NCBI GenBank assembly: GCA_004556925.1
Contig: SFFI01000009.1
Location: 21,523 to 85,522, forward strand
Direction: 5' to 3'
Length of the DNA stretch: 64,000 nt
From: Clostridiales bacterium
GTDB taxonomy: Bacteria > Bacillota > Clostridia > Saccharofermentanales > DTU023
In this document: positions 38,905-46,883 of the stretch, piece by piece
Position numbering within the stretch: position 1 is the first letter of the stretch
Layout: the number at the start of each line of letters is the position of its first letter
Notes under the pieces: model-generated
The model's input: the letters and a program-made list of their open reading frames with translations, nothing else
The model's database searches: none
Told to the model about the DNA's origin: nothing
Translations under genes and position numbers: made by a program

Positions 38905-40153
38905 ACAAGTCTTACTTTCTCACTCTATCTATACTGCGGTAGATGGCCAGGAGCTTGTGGATGGCTATCTTGTCATTGAAGATGGCAAGATAGCTAAACT
39001 TTCAGCAGGCGAGCCCTCGGCAGCAGAATTGCGGGAAGCCCAGCTGCATGATTTCCGTGGCAGGACGATTACGCCAGGCCTTGTAGATGCCCATACCCAT
39101 CTGGTCCACGGCGGTTCCCGGGAAAAAGAGCTGGCCCTTAAATTGGCGGGTGCTTCCTACATGGAAATTCACGAAGAGGGTGGTATTAAATCCACTATGC
39201 GGGCCACACGCGCAGCAACGGATGAGGAACTTCTTGATAAAGCCCTCACAGCCCTGGCTTCCATGTTAAAACACGGCACAACCACGGTAGAGGCCAAGTC
39301 TGGCTATGGATTGGATAAGGACACCGAACTGCGTATCTTGCGGATTAACCAAGCCTTGGATAAACTCCAGGCCTTGGATGTTGTTTCCACTTATATGGGG
39401 GCCCATGACACGCCGCCGGAATTTGCAGATAATGCTTCCTACATCAAGTTTATGTTGGAAGAGGTGATGCCCCAGGTGAAAGCCGAGAATTTGGCCGAAT
39501 TCTGTGACATCTTCTGCGAAGAGGGTATCTTTTCTTTGGAGGAAACTCGAGAGATCGGTGAAGCTGCCCAAAAAATGGGCTTCAAGCTCAAAATTCATGC
39601 CGATGAAATTGAGCCCATGGGAGGGGCAGGTTTGGCCGCCGACCTGGGTGCCGTTTCTTCAGAGCACCTGATGGCTATTGCGGAGTCTGACATCCCCAAA
39701 ATGGCGGAGTCTGGCACAGTGGCCGTGCTCTTACCGGCGACCAGCTTTTTCCTTCGGTCGGAGAACTTTGCCCCAGCTAAAGAGATGTGGGACCAGGGGG
39801 TTACGGTAGCCATCGCCTCTGATTACAATCCTGGCTCTTCACCTTGTGAAAATTTACAAATGGCCATGGATATGGCTTGTTTGGGTATGGGCCTAGAACC
39901 CCTACAAATCTTAAAAGGCGTTACCCTCAATGCGGCCAAGGCGATTTGCCGCGACCAGGAGATCGGTAGCCTGGAAGTAGGGAAAAGAGCAGACTTAACC
40001 GTCTTTAACGCCCCCAATCCTAATTATATTTTCTATCACTTTGGTGTAAACAGCGTGACCCATGTGTTCAAAGATGGGCTACAAGTCTTACGTGATGGCC
40101 AGATAAACCAAGCCGCTTTGCAGCGTGTCATCCGCGCTAAAAGCCACAAATAA
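38894..40153 (+). CDS. hutI: Imidazolonepropionase
   Basis: A 419-aa amidohydrolase converting imidazolone propionate to N-formiminoglutamate. ATG at 38894 has GGGAG upstream inside the end of ftcD. Motifs: TPGLVDAHTHLVHGGSRE (metal-binding HTH), AKSGYGLDKDTELR, a metal His in LKIHADEIEPMGGA, and ASDYNPGSSP with the metal Asp near the C-terminus. Length is normal for the family. Confidence 0.95.
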   Translation: MKNKQVLLSHSIYTAVDGQELVDGYLVIEDGKIAKLSAGEPSAAELREAQLHDFRGRTITPGLVDAHTHLVHGGSREKELALKLAGASYMEIHEEGGIKSTMRATRAATDEELLDKALTALASMLKHGTTTVEAKSGYGLDKDTELRILRINQALDKLQALDVVSTYMGAHDTPPEFADNASYIKFMLEEVMPQVKAENLAEFCDIFCEEGIFSLEETREIGEAAQKMGFKLKIHADEIEPMGGAGLAADLGAVSSEHLMAIAESDIPKMAESGTVAVLLPATSFFLRSENFAPAKEMWDQGVTVAIASDYNPGSSPCENLQMAMDMACLGMGLEPLQILKGVTLNAAKAICRDQEIGSLEVGKRADLTVFNAPNPNYIFYHFGVNSVTHVFKDGLQVLRDGQINQAALQRVIRAKSHK

Positions 40154-40211
40154 GTAACTGCCAGCCCAGCTGGAAATCTAAAAAACGGACTCTGTCCCAA
40201 ATGAGGTACAT

Positions 40212-40859
40212 ATGGAAAAGAAAATGATTGACATGGACTTACGTGAAGTCCTCGCCCTGACTGCCAGTGATGCGCCTGCCCCGGGTGGCGGTGCCATTGC
40301 TGCCCTGACTGCTGCTTTGGGCGCTGCCCTTGGCCAGATGGTCTTAGCCTTGTCTTATGGCAAGAAAGCTTTTGAAAGCCTGGATGAAGAGACTAAGATC
40401 TCTCTGAAGGAGGAAGACGCACAATTAGCCAAGCTGCAGGACCGCCTGTTTAACCTGATGCAGGAAGATACGGATGCTTTTACAGGTTACATGGATGCCC
40501 TCCGCAAGCCCAAGCAAACAGAAGAGGAGCAAAAAGCACGTCGGGCTGCCCTGGACGAATGTGCCCTGCACTCCATGCGGGTTCCTCTGGAAACCGCTGA
40601 ACGCTGCCTGGCTGTCCTGCAATGCTTGCCGCAGATTGCCCAGCACGGCAATAAGAATGCCGTTACCGACGCCGGCGTAGCAGCTCTCTTGGCCAATGCC
40701 GCCTGTGAAGCAGCCCTGCTCAATGTCAAGATTAACCTCCCTACAATTAAGGACGAGGACATTGCGGGCAAAGCAGCAAAACGTTCGGAAGAATTGCTCA
40801 AGGCCTGTAAGGACCTGAATGCCGAAGTGCTAGAAATTGTCTACGGCAAACTCGCCTAG
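40212..40859 (+). CDS. fchA: Formimidoyltetrahydrofolate cyclodeaminase
   Basis: A 215-aa helical protein converting 5-formimino-THF to methenyl-THF plus ammonia. Signature SDAPAPGGGAIAALTAALGAALG near the N-terminus (the first 20 of these are diagnostic in the FTCD_C family) and a later NAVTDAGVAALLANAACEAA. It completes the route from histidine to glutamate and one-carbon units. The next gene converges. Confidence 0.92.
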   Translation: MEKKMIDMDLREVLALTASDAPAPGGGAIAALTAALGAALGQMVLALSYGKKAFESLDEETKISLKEEDAQLAKLQDRLFNLMQEDTDAFTGYMDALRKPKQTEEEQKARRAALDECALHSMRVPLETAERCLAVLQCLPQIAQHGNKNAVTDAGVAALLANAACEAALLNVKINLPTIKDEDIAGKAAKRSEELLKACKDLNAEVLEIVYGKLA

Positions 40860-40872
40860 CTACATGATTTAA

Positions 40873-41751
40873 CTACAATTGAAGAAATTGGTAGCGGTTT
40901 AAAACCGCCTGCATATCTGGTGGGACCGGGTCGTCTAAGACGATCCGGTCTTCTGTATAGGGAAGGGGAAATTCTAAATGGTAGGCATGCAAGGCTTGTC
41001 TGCCTAGGTCCGCATCAAGAGCCTGGTTTAACCCATACATGGAATCCCCCAAAAGCGGGTGGCCCAGATAGTGGGTGTGTACCCTAATTTGGTGGGTGCG
41101 GCCGGTATAAAGCTGAAATTCAACCAGGCTGAGATCGGGCTCCTCAGCATGGGCCAAGACCCTATAACCGGTTTGGGCGGGCTTACCTTCACAGCTTACT
41201 TCCCGCTCCATGATACTGTCTTGGGCTCTGGCAATCGGGGCGTCAATAATGCCCTCTGCCTGGTCCAGTTGGCCATGACAAATGCCCAGATATTTTTTGA
41301 CCATCTTGCTTTGACTGAGCCGGTAATGGGTATAGGCATTGAGGGCAATGATCACAAGTCCTGTAGTATCTCGGTCTAAGCGCTGGACGGGGTGAAGGGC
41401 TTGATCAGAGATTAATCCGCAGAGGTCTACCAGCTGGGAATTCAAGGATTTATGTACCACTTGACCAGGCTTTTTGGACATGACCACAAGGTCCTTGTTC
41501 TGGAAAACTGGCTGCTGGTCCCTAGGGAAGTGGAGTTTGGGGGCTTCAAGATGGAGGTCTGCCAGGGCAAGGATGCAATCGCCTGCCTTTACGGGATACC
41601 ACAACATGGCCTCTTCATGGTTTAAATAGGTTTTACCCTCCCAGCGCAAACGCTTGAGCATGCGCCGGGAAATTTGGAATTCTTCACGTAGGACATCGCG
41701 TATGGATTGGCCGGTGTATTTTTCTTCTACAATGTAGGCAAATTTTTGCAA
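40873..41751 (-). CDS. RluA/RluD-family pseudouridine synthase
   Basis: A 292-aa protein. I start it at TTG 41751, which has GGGAG upstream and gives a normal family N-terminus (LQKFAYIVEEKY). A longer frame from ATG 41814 lacks a ribosome site and would run over the RNase Y promoter. An S4-like N-terminal part (SRRMLKRLRWEGKTYLN) precedes the catalytic domain with VQRLDRDTTGLVIIA, where the first Asp is the nucleophile, and a GRTHQIRVHTHYLGHPLLGD stretch. The exact rRNA or tRNA site modified is unknown; a second family member is at 45899. Confidence 0.88.
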   Translation of the reverse strand: MQKFAYIVEEKYTGQSIRDVLREEFQISRRMLKRLRWEGKTYLNHEEAMLWYPVKAGDCILALADLHLEAPKLHFPRDQQPVFQNKDLVVMSKKPGQVVHKSLNSQLVDLCGLISDQALHPVQRLDRDTTGLVIIALNAYTHYRLSQSKMVKKYLGICHGQLDQAEGIIDAPIARAQDSIMEREVSCEGKPAQTGYRVLAHAEEPDLSLVEFQLYTGRTHQIRVHTHYLGHPLLGDSMYGLNQALDADLGRQALHAYHLEFPLPYTEDRIVLDDPVPPDMQAVLNRYQFLQL

Positions 41752-41804
41752 ATTTTTATCTCCCAAGTCCCTTATCCTGCCAGTTTTATAGCAGATTGCT
41801 TTAA

Positions 41805-41833
41805 TTGACATCAACTAACAAGCACCATACAAT
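41805..41833 (+). promoter_or_regulatory. Sigma-A-type promoter of RNase Y
   Basis: TTGACA at 41805-41810, 17-nt spacer, TACAAT at 41828-41833: a near-consensus promoter with predicted start near 41840, about 45 nt before the coding region. Confidence 0.8.
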
Positions 41834-41882
41834 ATTAAGCGTACAAATCGTTCCTGTGCAACTTGAAAATTTAATATAGGAG

Positions 41883-43454
41883 GTGATTGCCATAGAGTGG
41901 CTATTTTTAATATTAGGCCTCGGTTTAGGGGCCGTTCTTGCATTTGTGATAACCCTTTCCTACCACAGGAAGGGCATAGATAAACTCAGTCAAAAGCTAG
42001 AAGAAGACCGCTTGAGGGTAAAAGCTGAGTCTGAAAAGATGGTGATAGACGCAGAGAAATCTGCGGAAAACCGCAAGCGCGAGCTGCTGATTCAAGCCAA
42101 AGAAGAGCTGCAACAAGCTAAATTGGACCTGGAGAGCGATGTCCGTGATAAGCGCCATGAACTCAAGAACGAAGAGAGCCGACTTCAACAGAAGCAGGAT
42201 CAGTTGAATAAAAAACTGAAGGAAGCTGAACATAAAAATAAAGATGCGGAAAACCGTTTACGGTCCGCGACTGAGCGAGAAGCACGCCTGGCCAATGCTG
42301 AAGAGGAAAAACGTTTAGAGTTAGAGCGCATAGCGGAACTGACCACTCAAGAAGCCAAAGATATTATCATGACCGATACGGAGGAAAACCTGCGGCATGA
42401 TATGGCGGTCATGCTACGCCGGATGGAAGAAGAAGCCAATGAAACGGCAGACTTAAAAGCCAAGGAGATCATTGTTTCTTCCATACAGCGCTATGCTTCT
42501 GACTATGTTGGCGATGCAACGGTATCTGTAGTGTCACTGCCTAATGAGGAGATGAAAGGTCGCATCATTGGGCGCGAAGGTAGAAATATCCGCACGATTG
42601 AAAGCTTAACGGGGGTAGATTTGATTATTGATGATACCCCTGAAGCGGTAATCCTCTCCAGTTTTGATCCCATCCGCCGGGAGATAGCCCGCATAGCTAT
42701 TGAAAAACTAGTTTATGACGGCCGTATCCATCCCGCACGGATTGAGGAAATGGTGGAAAAGGCGAGAAAAGAAATTGACCAATCCATTAAAGAGGCGGGC
42801 GAACAAGCTGTGTTTGAGACTGGCGTCGTTGGCCTGCACCCAGAAATTGTCCGTTTGCTAGGCCGTATGAAATACCGCACCAGCTATGGACAGAATGTTT
42901 TGCGTCACTCCATTGAAGTGTGCCACCTCTCAGGGGCTATGGCAGCTGAGCTAGGGCTTGATGTCAGCCTCGCGAAACGCGCGGGCCTCCTGCATGACCT
43001 AGGCAAGGCAGTTGACTTTGAAATGGAAGGTTCTCACATTGAAATTGGGGCTGATATGGCGCGTAAGTACCACGAAAATGAAGTCGTACTTAACGCTATT
43101 GAGTCCCACCATGGGGATGTAGAAGTGAACAACTTTATCTCCAGCCTGGTATGCGCGGCAGATGCCATATCTGCAGCACGTCCGGGAGCCCGCCATGAAA
43201 ATGTGGAAACGTATATTAAGCGCATTGAAAAACTGGAGGAAATTGCCAACTCCTTCGAAGGTGTGGAAAAGAGCTTTGCCGTGCAGGCTGGTCGGGAGAT
43301 CAGAGTAATGGTGCAGCCAGATAATGTGAAGGACGATGACATGATCTTAACTGCCCACGAAATGGCCAAGCAAATCGAATCTGAACTTAATTATCCGGGC
43401 CAAATTAAAGTCCAGCTAATTAGGGAAAGTCGTGTGGTAGACTATGCCAAATAG
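41883..43454 (+). CDS. rny: Ribonuclease Y
   Basis: A protein of about 520 aa, the membrane-bound endonuclease that starts mRNA decay in Bacillota. N-terminal membrane helix (WLFLILGLGLGAVLAFVI), a long coiled coil (residues about 28-180), a KH domain with GRIIGREGRNIRTIESLTG, and an HD domain with HSIEVCHLSGAMAAELG and LLHDLGKA. The start is odd: a perfect AGGAGGTGAT (41878-41887) overlaps the GTG at 41883, and the codon at ideal distance is ATA at 41892. A non-standard start or an unusual ribosome contact is implied. Confidence 0.94.
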   Translation: MIAIEWLFLILGLGLGAVLAFVITLSYHRKGIDKLSQKLEEDRLRVKAESEKMVIDAEKSAENRKRELLIQAKEELQQAKLDLESDVRDKRHELKNEESRLQQKQDQLNKKLKEAEHKNKDAENRLRSATEREARLANAEEEKRLELERIAELTTQEAKDIIMTDTEENLRHDMAVMLRRMEEEANETADLKAKEIIVSSIQRYASDYVGDATVSVVSLPNEEMKGRIIGREGRNIRTIESLTGVDLIIDDTPEAVILSSFDPIRREIARIAIEKLVYDGRIHPARIEEMVEKARKEIDQSIKEAGEQAVFETGVVGLHPEIVRLLGRMKYRTSYGQNVLRHSIEVCHLSGAMAAELGLDVSLAKRAGLLHDLGKAVDFEMEGSHIEIGADMARKYHENEVVLNAIESHHGDVEVNNFISSLVCAADAISAARPGARHENVETYIKRIEKLEEIANSFEGVEKSFAVQAGREIRVMVQPDNVKDDDMILTAHEMAKQIESELNYPGQIKVQLIRESRVVDYAK

Positions 43455-43481
43455 GCTTATCACATAGGAATTAAACAATCT

Positions 43482-43520
43482 GGGGCTGTCTCGCATGCGA
43501 GGCAGCCCCTTTAGCTTTCT
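43482..43520 (+). terminator. Intrinsic terminator after rny
   Basis: A long stem GGGGCTG-t-CTCGC / GCGAG-g-CAGCCCC with an AT loop, followed by TTTAGCTTTCT. Confidence 0.85.
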
Positions 43521-43521
43521 A

Positions 43522-43530
43522 TGCTAAAAT
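43522..43530 (+). promoter_or_regulatory. Extended -10 promoter of the peptide-binding-like gene
   Basis: TGCTAAAAT, TG at 43522-43523 and TAAAAT at 43525-43530. The predicted start, about 7 nt downstream, coincides with the GTG start codon at 43538. Confidence 0.45.
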
Positions 43531-43537
43531 GTAGCCT

Positions 43538-45409
43538 GTGAAAAGCGATAATCAAAACTTAAATGCAGATTCTGCTTTTTCCCTGCAGGCTAGGTCTGGA
43601 GCCAAGACCCTGCTGGCTGGTTTCTTGCTTATAGCTTGCCTGTTGGCTTTGCTTTGCCCCATGTGGCCACAGGATGTCAAGGCCCAGACGGTGGATGATA
43701 GCCTGCGCTTGGCTTGGCTAGACCGGACCAGCCTGAACCCCCTAGAAACCTTTGATTTTTCAGGCCAGGCTGCCATGAAGTTGGTTTATCGTGGCCTCTT
43801 TATGCTGGATGATGCGGAAATGTTGCGGACTGACCTGGCCGAGGAGGCCAGTTGGTCGCCTGACCACTTCGCCTTAACCATTAAGTTGCGCAAGGATGCC
43901 TCTTTTAGCGACCGCAGCCCTCTAACCAGCCGAGATGCGGCCTTATCCATCCTTTACCGCCGCTATTACCTCCAGGCAAAGCTCCAGCGCGAAGCGATCC
44001 CTCCGGAGTATTTGGGTACGGAACTTGAAGAACAATATGATCTTCCCTTACCTTCGCCCTGGGACTTTCTCGAAACGGCCGATCCCATGGAGCAAACAGG
44101 GGACCCTGAAACCCTAGAAGAAGATTTAGACCAGGAGGAAGACCAGGAAGAGGCCTTAGCAGAAGATCATATTGGAGAGGATCTTGGAGACCAGGAGGAA
44201 GGGGCTCCTGAAGATCAGGCGGGACAAATTTTTACTGCTGACTTGCAAGCCAGCTATCTTAATCAACTCGCGTCTGACCCCCTGGGTATCCAAGCCTATG
44301 AGGCGATTAAAGCTATTAAAATCCATGATCAATATAGCTTTACGATCCAGCTATCGCAAAGGGCCGAACGCTTGCCCTGGTTTCTTTGTTTCCCTTTGAT
44401 TCCTGAGTCCTATCTGGAAAGCCACGATCTTACCCCTGTTCCAGGTGTAGGAAGCTATAAATTTGTCAAGGCTCAGGGGGAGGGAAGCAACTGGGAATTA
44501 CATCCTGTAAGCGCCCGCTTCGGTGGCCCTAAGCTCTTGCTCAAATCTTATCCTGACTTCGATAGTGCTTTGGCTGACTTCAATCAAGACCATTTAGACT
44601 TACTCTTAGTACCAGCTTCCGACTATCTTAACTTGCGTCATCGCCAAGGCTTGAAGGCAGCGGTGGGGGAGAGCTTGGATTATTACCTGCTCCTTGCTGG
44701 CAGCGATCCGTCCTTCCCCCTGGCTGACCCGCAACTCTTTCGTGCCTTTCGACAGGCCCAACTTTTGAGTAGACAGGACCTTGATGCCTCTTCCTACCTC
44801 AATCTTCCCCACCGTGCCTCAGATTGGAGACAAGCCTATGCCCTCAGTGGGGACTTAGGCCAGACAGAGCTTCCTGACTTAAGTGAGGCAAGACGTCGGT
44901 TGACAGACCAAACGATTACCTTGGCTGCGGTTAGCAATTCTTACAACCGGAGCTTACTGGCAGAAATTAAGCAGATGCCCTTGCTCTCTTCCAGCCAGCT
45001 AGAAGTTGTATGGCTACAAGCGGAGGACTTGCCGGCCTTTGCCGCTGCTGGTCGCTATGATCTCTTGCTCCTGGATGTTGAGCTTTCTCTGCCAACGGAC
45101 CTGAGAACTCTGGTCTATGAACTTAACCAACTGGTCCCGGACCTTAATCTCAGGTTGCCAGACCTGGCTGCGGAAGGCTTGTTGCCTCCGGCCTATTTTT
45201 ATGCATGGGATCTGGAAACTGAGGACATCCCCTTGCAAGCGATTGAGTCGTCCTATCAGGCCTTAAGCTTTGCTCTAGAACGCAGCCGCGTTTTAGGCTT
45301 GGGCTTTGCTGGCCAAGCCCTGCTACGGGGACCACGCCTGGCTGGTCATCTTGCCGCGCCTGCTTGGGACCCGTATCGTTATATAACAGAGGTTACCTTA
45401 TGCCCGTAA
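43538..45409 (+). CDS. Solute-binding protein of the SBP_bac_5 (oligopeptide) family, divergent
   Basis: A 623-aa protein with a signal sequence near residues 22-46 (TLLAGFLLIACLLALLCPMW). The mature part opens like family-5 binding proteins: DSLRLAWLDRTSLNPLETFD, LVYRGLFMLDDAE, FALTIKLRKDASFSDRSPLT. After residue about 180 it has an acidic insertion (LEEDLDQEEDQEEALAED) that is not usual. LIAC resembles a lipobox, but hydrophobic residues continue after the Cys, so lipidation is uncertain. No ABC permease genes are adjacent, which is unusual. Its 3' end overlaps lspA by 10 nt. There is no ribosome site before GTG, so it may be leaderless. Confidence 0.7.
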   Translation: MKSDNQNLNADSAFSLQARSGAKTLLAGFLLIACLLALLCPMWPQDVKAQTVDDSLRLAWLDRTSLNPLETFDFSGQAAMKLVYRGLFMLDDAEMLRTDLAEEASWSPDHFALTIKLRKDASFSDRSPLTSRDAALSILYRRYYLQAKLQREAIPPEYLGTELEEQYDLPLPSPWDFLETADPMEQTGDPETLEEDLDQEEDQEEALAEDHIGEDLGDQEEGAPEDQAGQIFTADLQASYLNQLASDPLGIQAYEAIKAIKIHDQYSFTIQLSQRAERLPWFLCFPLIPESYLESHDLTPVPGVGSYKFVKAQGEGSNWELHPVSARFGGPKLLLKSYPDFDSALADFNQDHLDLLLVPASDYLNLRHRQGLKAAVGESLDYYLLLAGSDPSFPLADPQLFRAFRQAQLLSRQDLDASSYLNLPHRASDWRQAYALSGDLGQTELPDLSEARRRLTDQTITLAAVSNSYNRSLLAEIKQMPLLSSSQLEVVWLQAEDLPAFAAAGRYDLLLLDVELSLPTDLRTLVYELNQLVPDLNLRLPDLAAEGLLPPAYFYAWDLETEDIPLQAIESSYQALSFALERSRVLGLGFAGQALLRGPRLAGHLAAPAWDPYRYITEVTLCP

Positions 45410-45906
45410 GCTTTTTGATTTTGCTCATCTTAGCCGTGGATCTCCTCAGCAAGTATCTGGTTCGTGCCTATTTAGCGGGCGGTCCACCTATTTCCGTGAT
45501 AGGGGAGTTTTTTACCCTGACCTATGTGGAAAATTCTGGCGCAGCTTTCGGCCTTTTAAGCCAGAAAGCTTACGGGCCAGCCATTCTACTCTTTTTTGCC
45601 TTGCTCTTTACTCTAGGGCTTATCTATCTCTTAAGACAACTACAGTACGAGCCGCTGCGCTGGGGGCTGGCCTTAGTGATTGCCGGCAGTTTGGGCAATG
45701 CACTGGATCGTGCCTTGCGCGGTTTTGTGACAGACTTTTTGACTTTTAAGTTCGGCGACTGGTATTTTCCCAGCTTCAATATTGCAGATTCTGCTATTGT
45801 CATCGGCTGTATTCTCTTAGCGGCTCTCATCCTTTGGGACCATCAGGCGCAGGCAGAATTGGAAGCTATCTTTGTCCAGGACAAAAAGGGGCCAAGGCAT
45901 GGCTAA
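45400..45906 (+). CDS. lspA: Lipoprotein signal peptidase (signal peptidase II)
   Basis: A 168-aa membrane aspartyl protease that removes signal peptides from prolipoproteins. ATG at 45400 lies within the end of the upstream gene. Four membrane helices; signature blocks ENSGAAFGLL, GNALDRALRG and FNIADSAIVIG carry the two catalytic Asp residues. It overlaps rluD by 8 nt, the usual lspA-rluD order of Bacillota. Confidence 0.95.
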   Translation: MPVSFLILLILAVDLLSKYLVRAYLAGGPPISVIGEFFTLTYVENSGAAFGLLSQKAYGPAILLFFALLFTLGLIYLLRQLQYEPLRWGLALVIAGSLGNALDRALRGFVTDFLTFKFGDWYFPSFNIADSAIVIGCILLAALILWDHQAQAELEAIFVQDKKGPRHG

Positions 45907-46828
45907 AACACCAGCTTGGCAAGACCTCAAAGTAACTGAGAGCGGGGCCCGTTTGGATAAATATCTGGCTGATCAGCTGGCGGACTTTTCCCGGACTGCC
46001 GCCCAAAAATTGATTGCAGAAGGCCAGGTTACGGTGAACGACCAAGAGCCCAAGGCGTCCTATCTGGTCCAAGTGGGAGATCACATCCGCTATGCCCGCC
46101 ATTTGCCCCAGGTCCTAGAAGCTGCCCACGGAGAAGATATTCCCTTAGATATAGTCTATGAGGATGAAGATTTTCTGGTGGTCAATAAGGCGCGCGGTAT
46201 GGTGGTCCATCCAGCTGCGGGAAATTGGGAGGGCACCTTGGTGAATGCTTTAATCTATTACTTAGGTCAGGCATACACCCAGGGGCAAGATCCCTTGCGG
46301 CCTGGTATTGTCCATCGTTTGGACAAGGATACGACTGGTCTGCTTTTAGTGGCCAAAAACGAACGTATGCGCAGAAGCCTTTCTCAGATGATTAAGGACC
46401 GTCAAGTATCTCGAACCTATCAGGCCTTGGTTTGGGGACATCCTGCCTCGCGGACGGGCCTCATATCTGCGCCTTTGGGCCGAGATCCCAAAGACCGGAA
46501 AAAGATCGCGGTTATCGACCGAGGCCGGCCAGCGCGTACTCATTTTGAGGTCCTCCAAACCTATCCCCAAGGCGCAGAGTTGGAACTGCATTTGGAGACA
46601 GGGCGAACCCATCAGATCCGTGTGCACCTGGCTTACATTAATCTTCCAGTTGTGGGCGATCCCAGCTATGGCCTTAGCAGACGTGATACTTTGGGCTTGG
46701 CGGGACAGGCGCTTCATGCCTGCCGGCTGGCCTTTAAGGACCCGCGCACGCAAGAACCCTTGGTTTTTTCTGCCCCGGCCCCGGAGGATTATCTTGAGGC
46801 ACGCAGGTTATTGGAAGACTGGGCATAG
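45899..46828 (+). CDS. rluD: Ribosomal large-subunit pseudouridine synthase RluD-like
   Basis: A 309-aa protein. ATG at 45899 follows GGGGCCAAGG. An S4 domain (RLDKYLADQLADFSRTAAQ, GQVTVNDQ) leads to the catalytic domain with GIVHRLDKDTTGLLLVAK (nucleophile Asp) and TGRTHQIRVHLAYI. It probably modifies 23S rRNA helix 69 by analogy with RluD. It is coupled to lspA by overlap. Confidence 0.92.
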   Translation: MAKTPAWQDLKVTESGARLDKYLADQLADFSRTAAQKLIAEGQVTVNDQEPKASYLVQVGDHIRYARHLPQVLEAAHGEDIPLDIVYEDEDFLVVNKARGMVVHPAAGNWEGTLVNALIYYLGQAYTQGQDPLRPGIVHRLDKDTTGLLLVAKNERMRRSLSQMIKDRQVSRTYQALVWGHPASRTGLISAPLGRDPKDRKKIAVIDRGRPARTHFEVLQTYPQGAELELHLETGRTHQIRVHLAYINLPVVGDPSYGLSRRDTLGLAGQALHACRLAFKDPRTQEPLVFSAPAPEDYLEARRLLEDWA

Positions 46829-46847
46829 CCCGGTAAGTGGTTAGGAA

Positions 46848-46856
46848 TGTTATAAT
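46848..46856 (+). promoter_or_regulatory. Extended -10 promoter of the phoH operon
   Basis: TGTTATAAT about 28 nt before the phoH ATG; no clear -35. Confidence 0.55.
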
Positions 46857-46883
46857 CAGGGAATATCAGGCTAAAGAGGTTAT

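Noticed and set aside
40892..40906. Palindrome GCGGTTTAAAACCGC as a bidirectional terminator
   Set aside because: It lies within the coding end of the pseudouridine synthase and has no T run on either side.
41752..41814. Longer N-terminus of the minus-strand pseudouridine synthase
   Set aside because: No ribosome site, and the extension would overlap the near-consensus RNase Y promoter.
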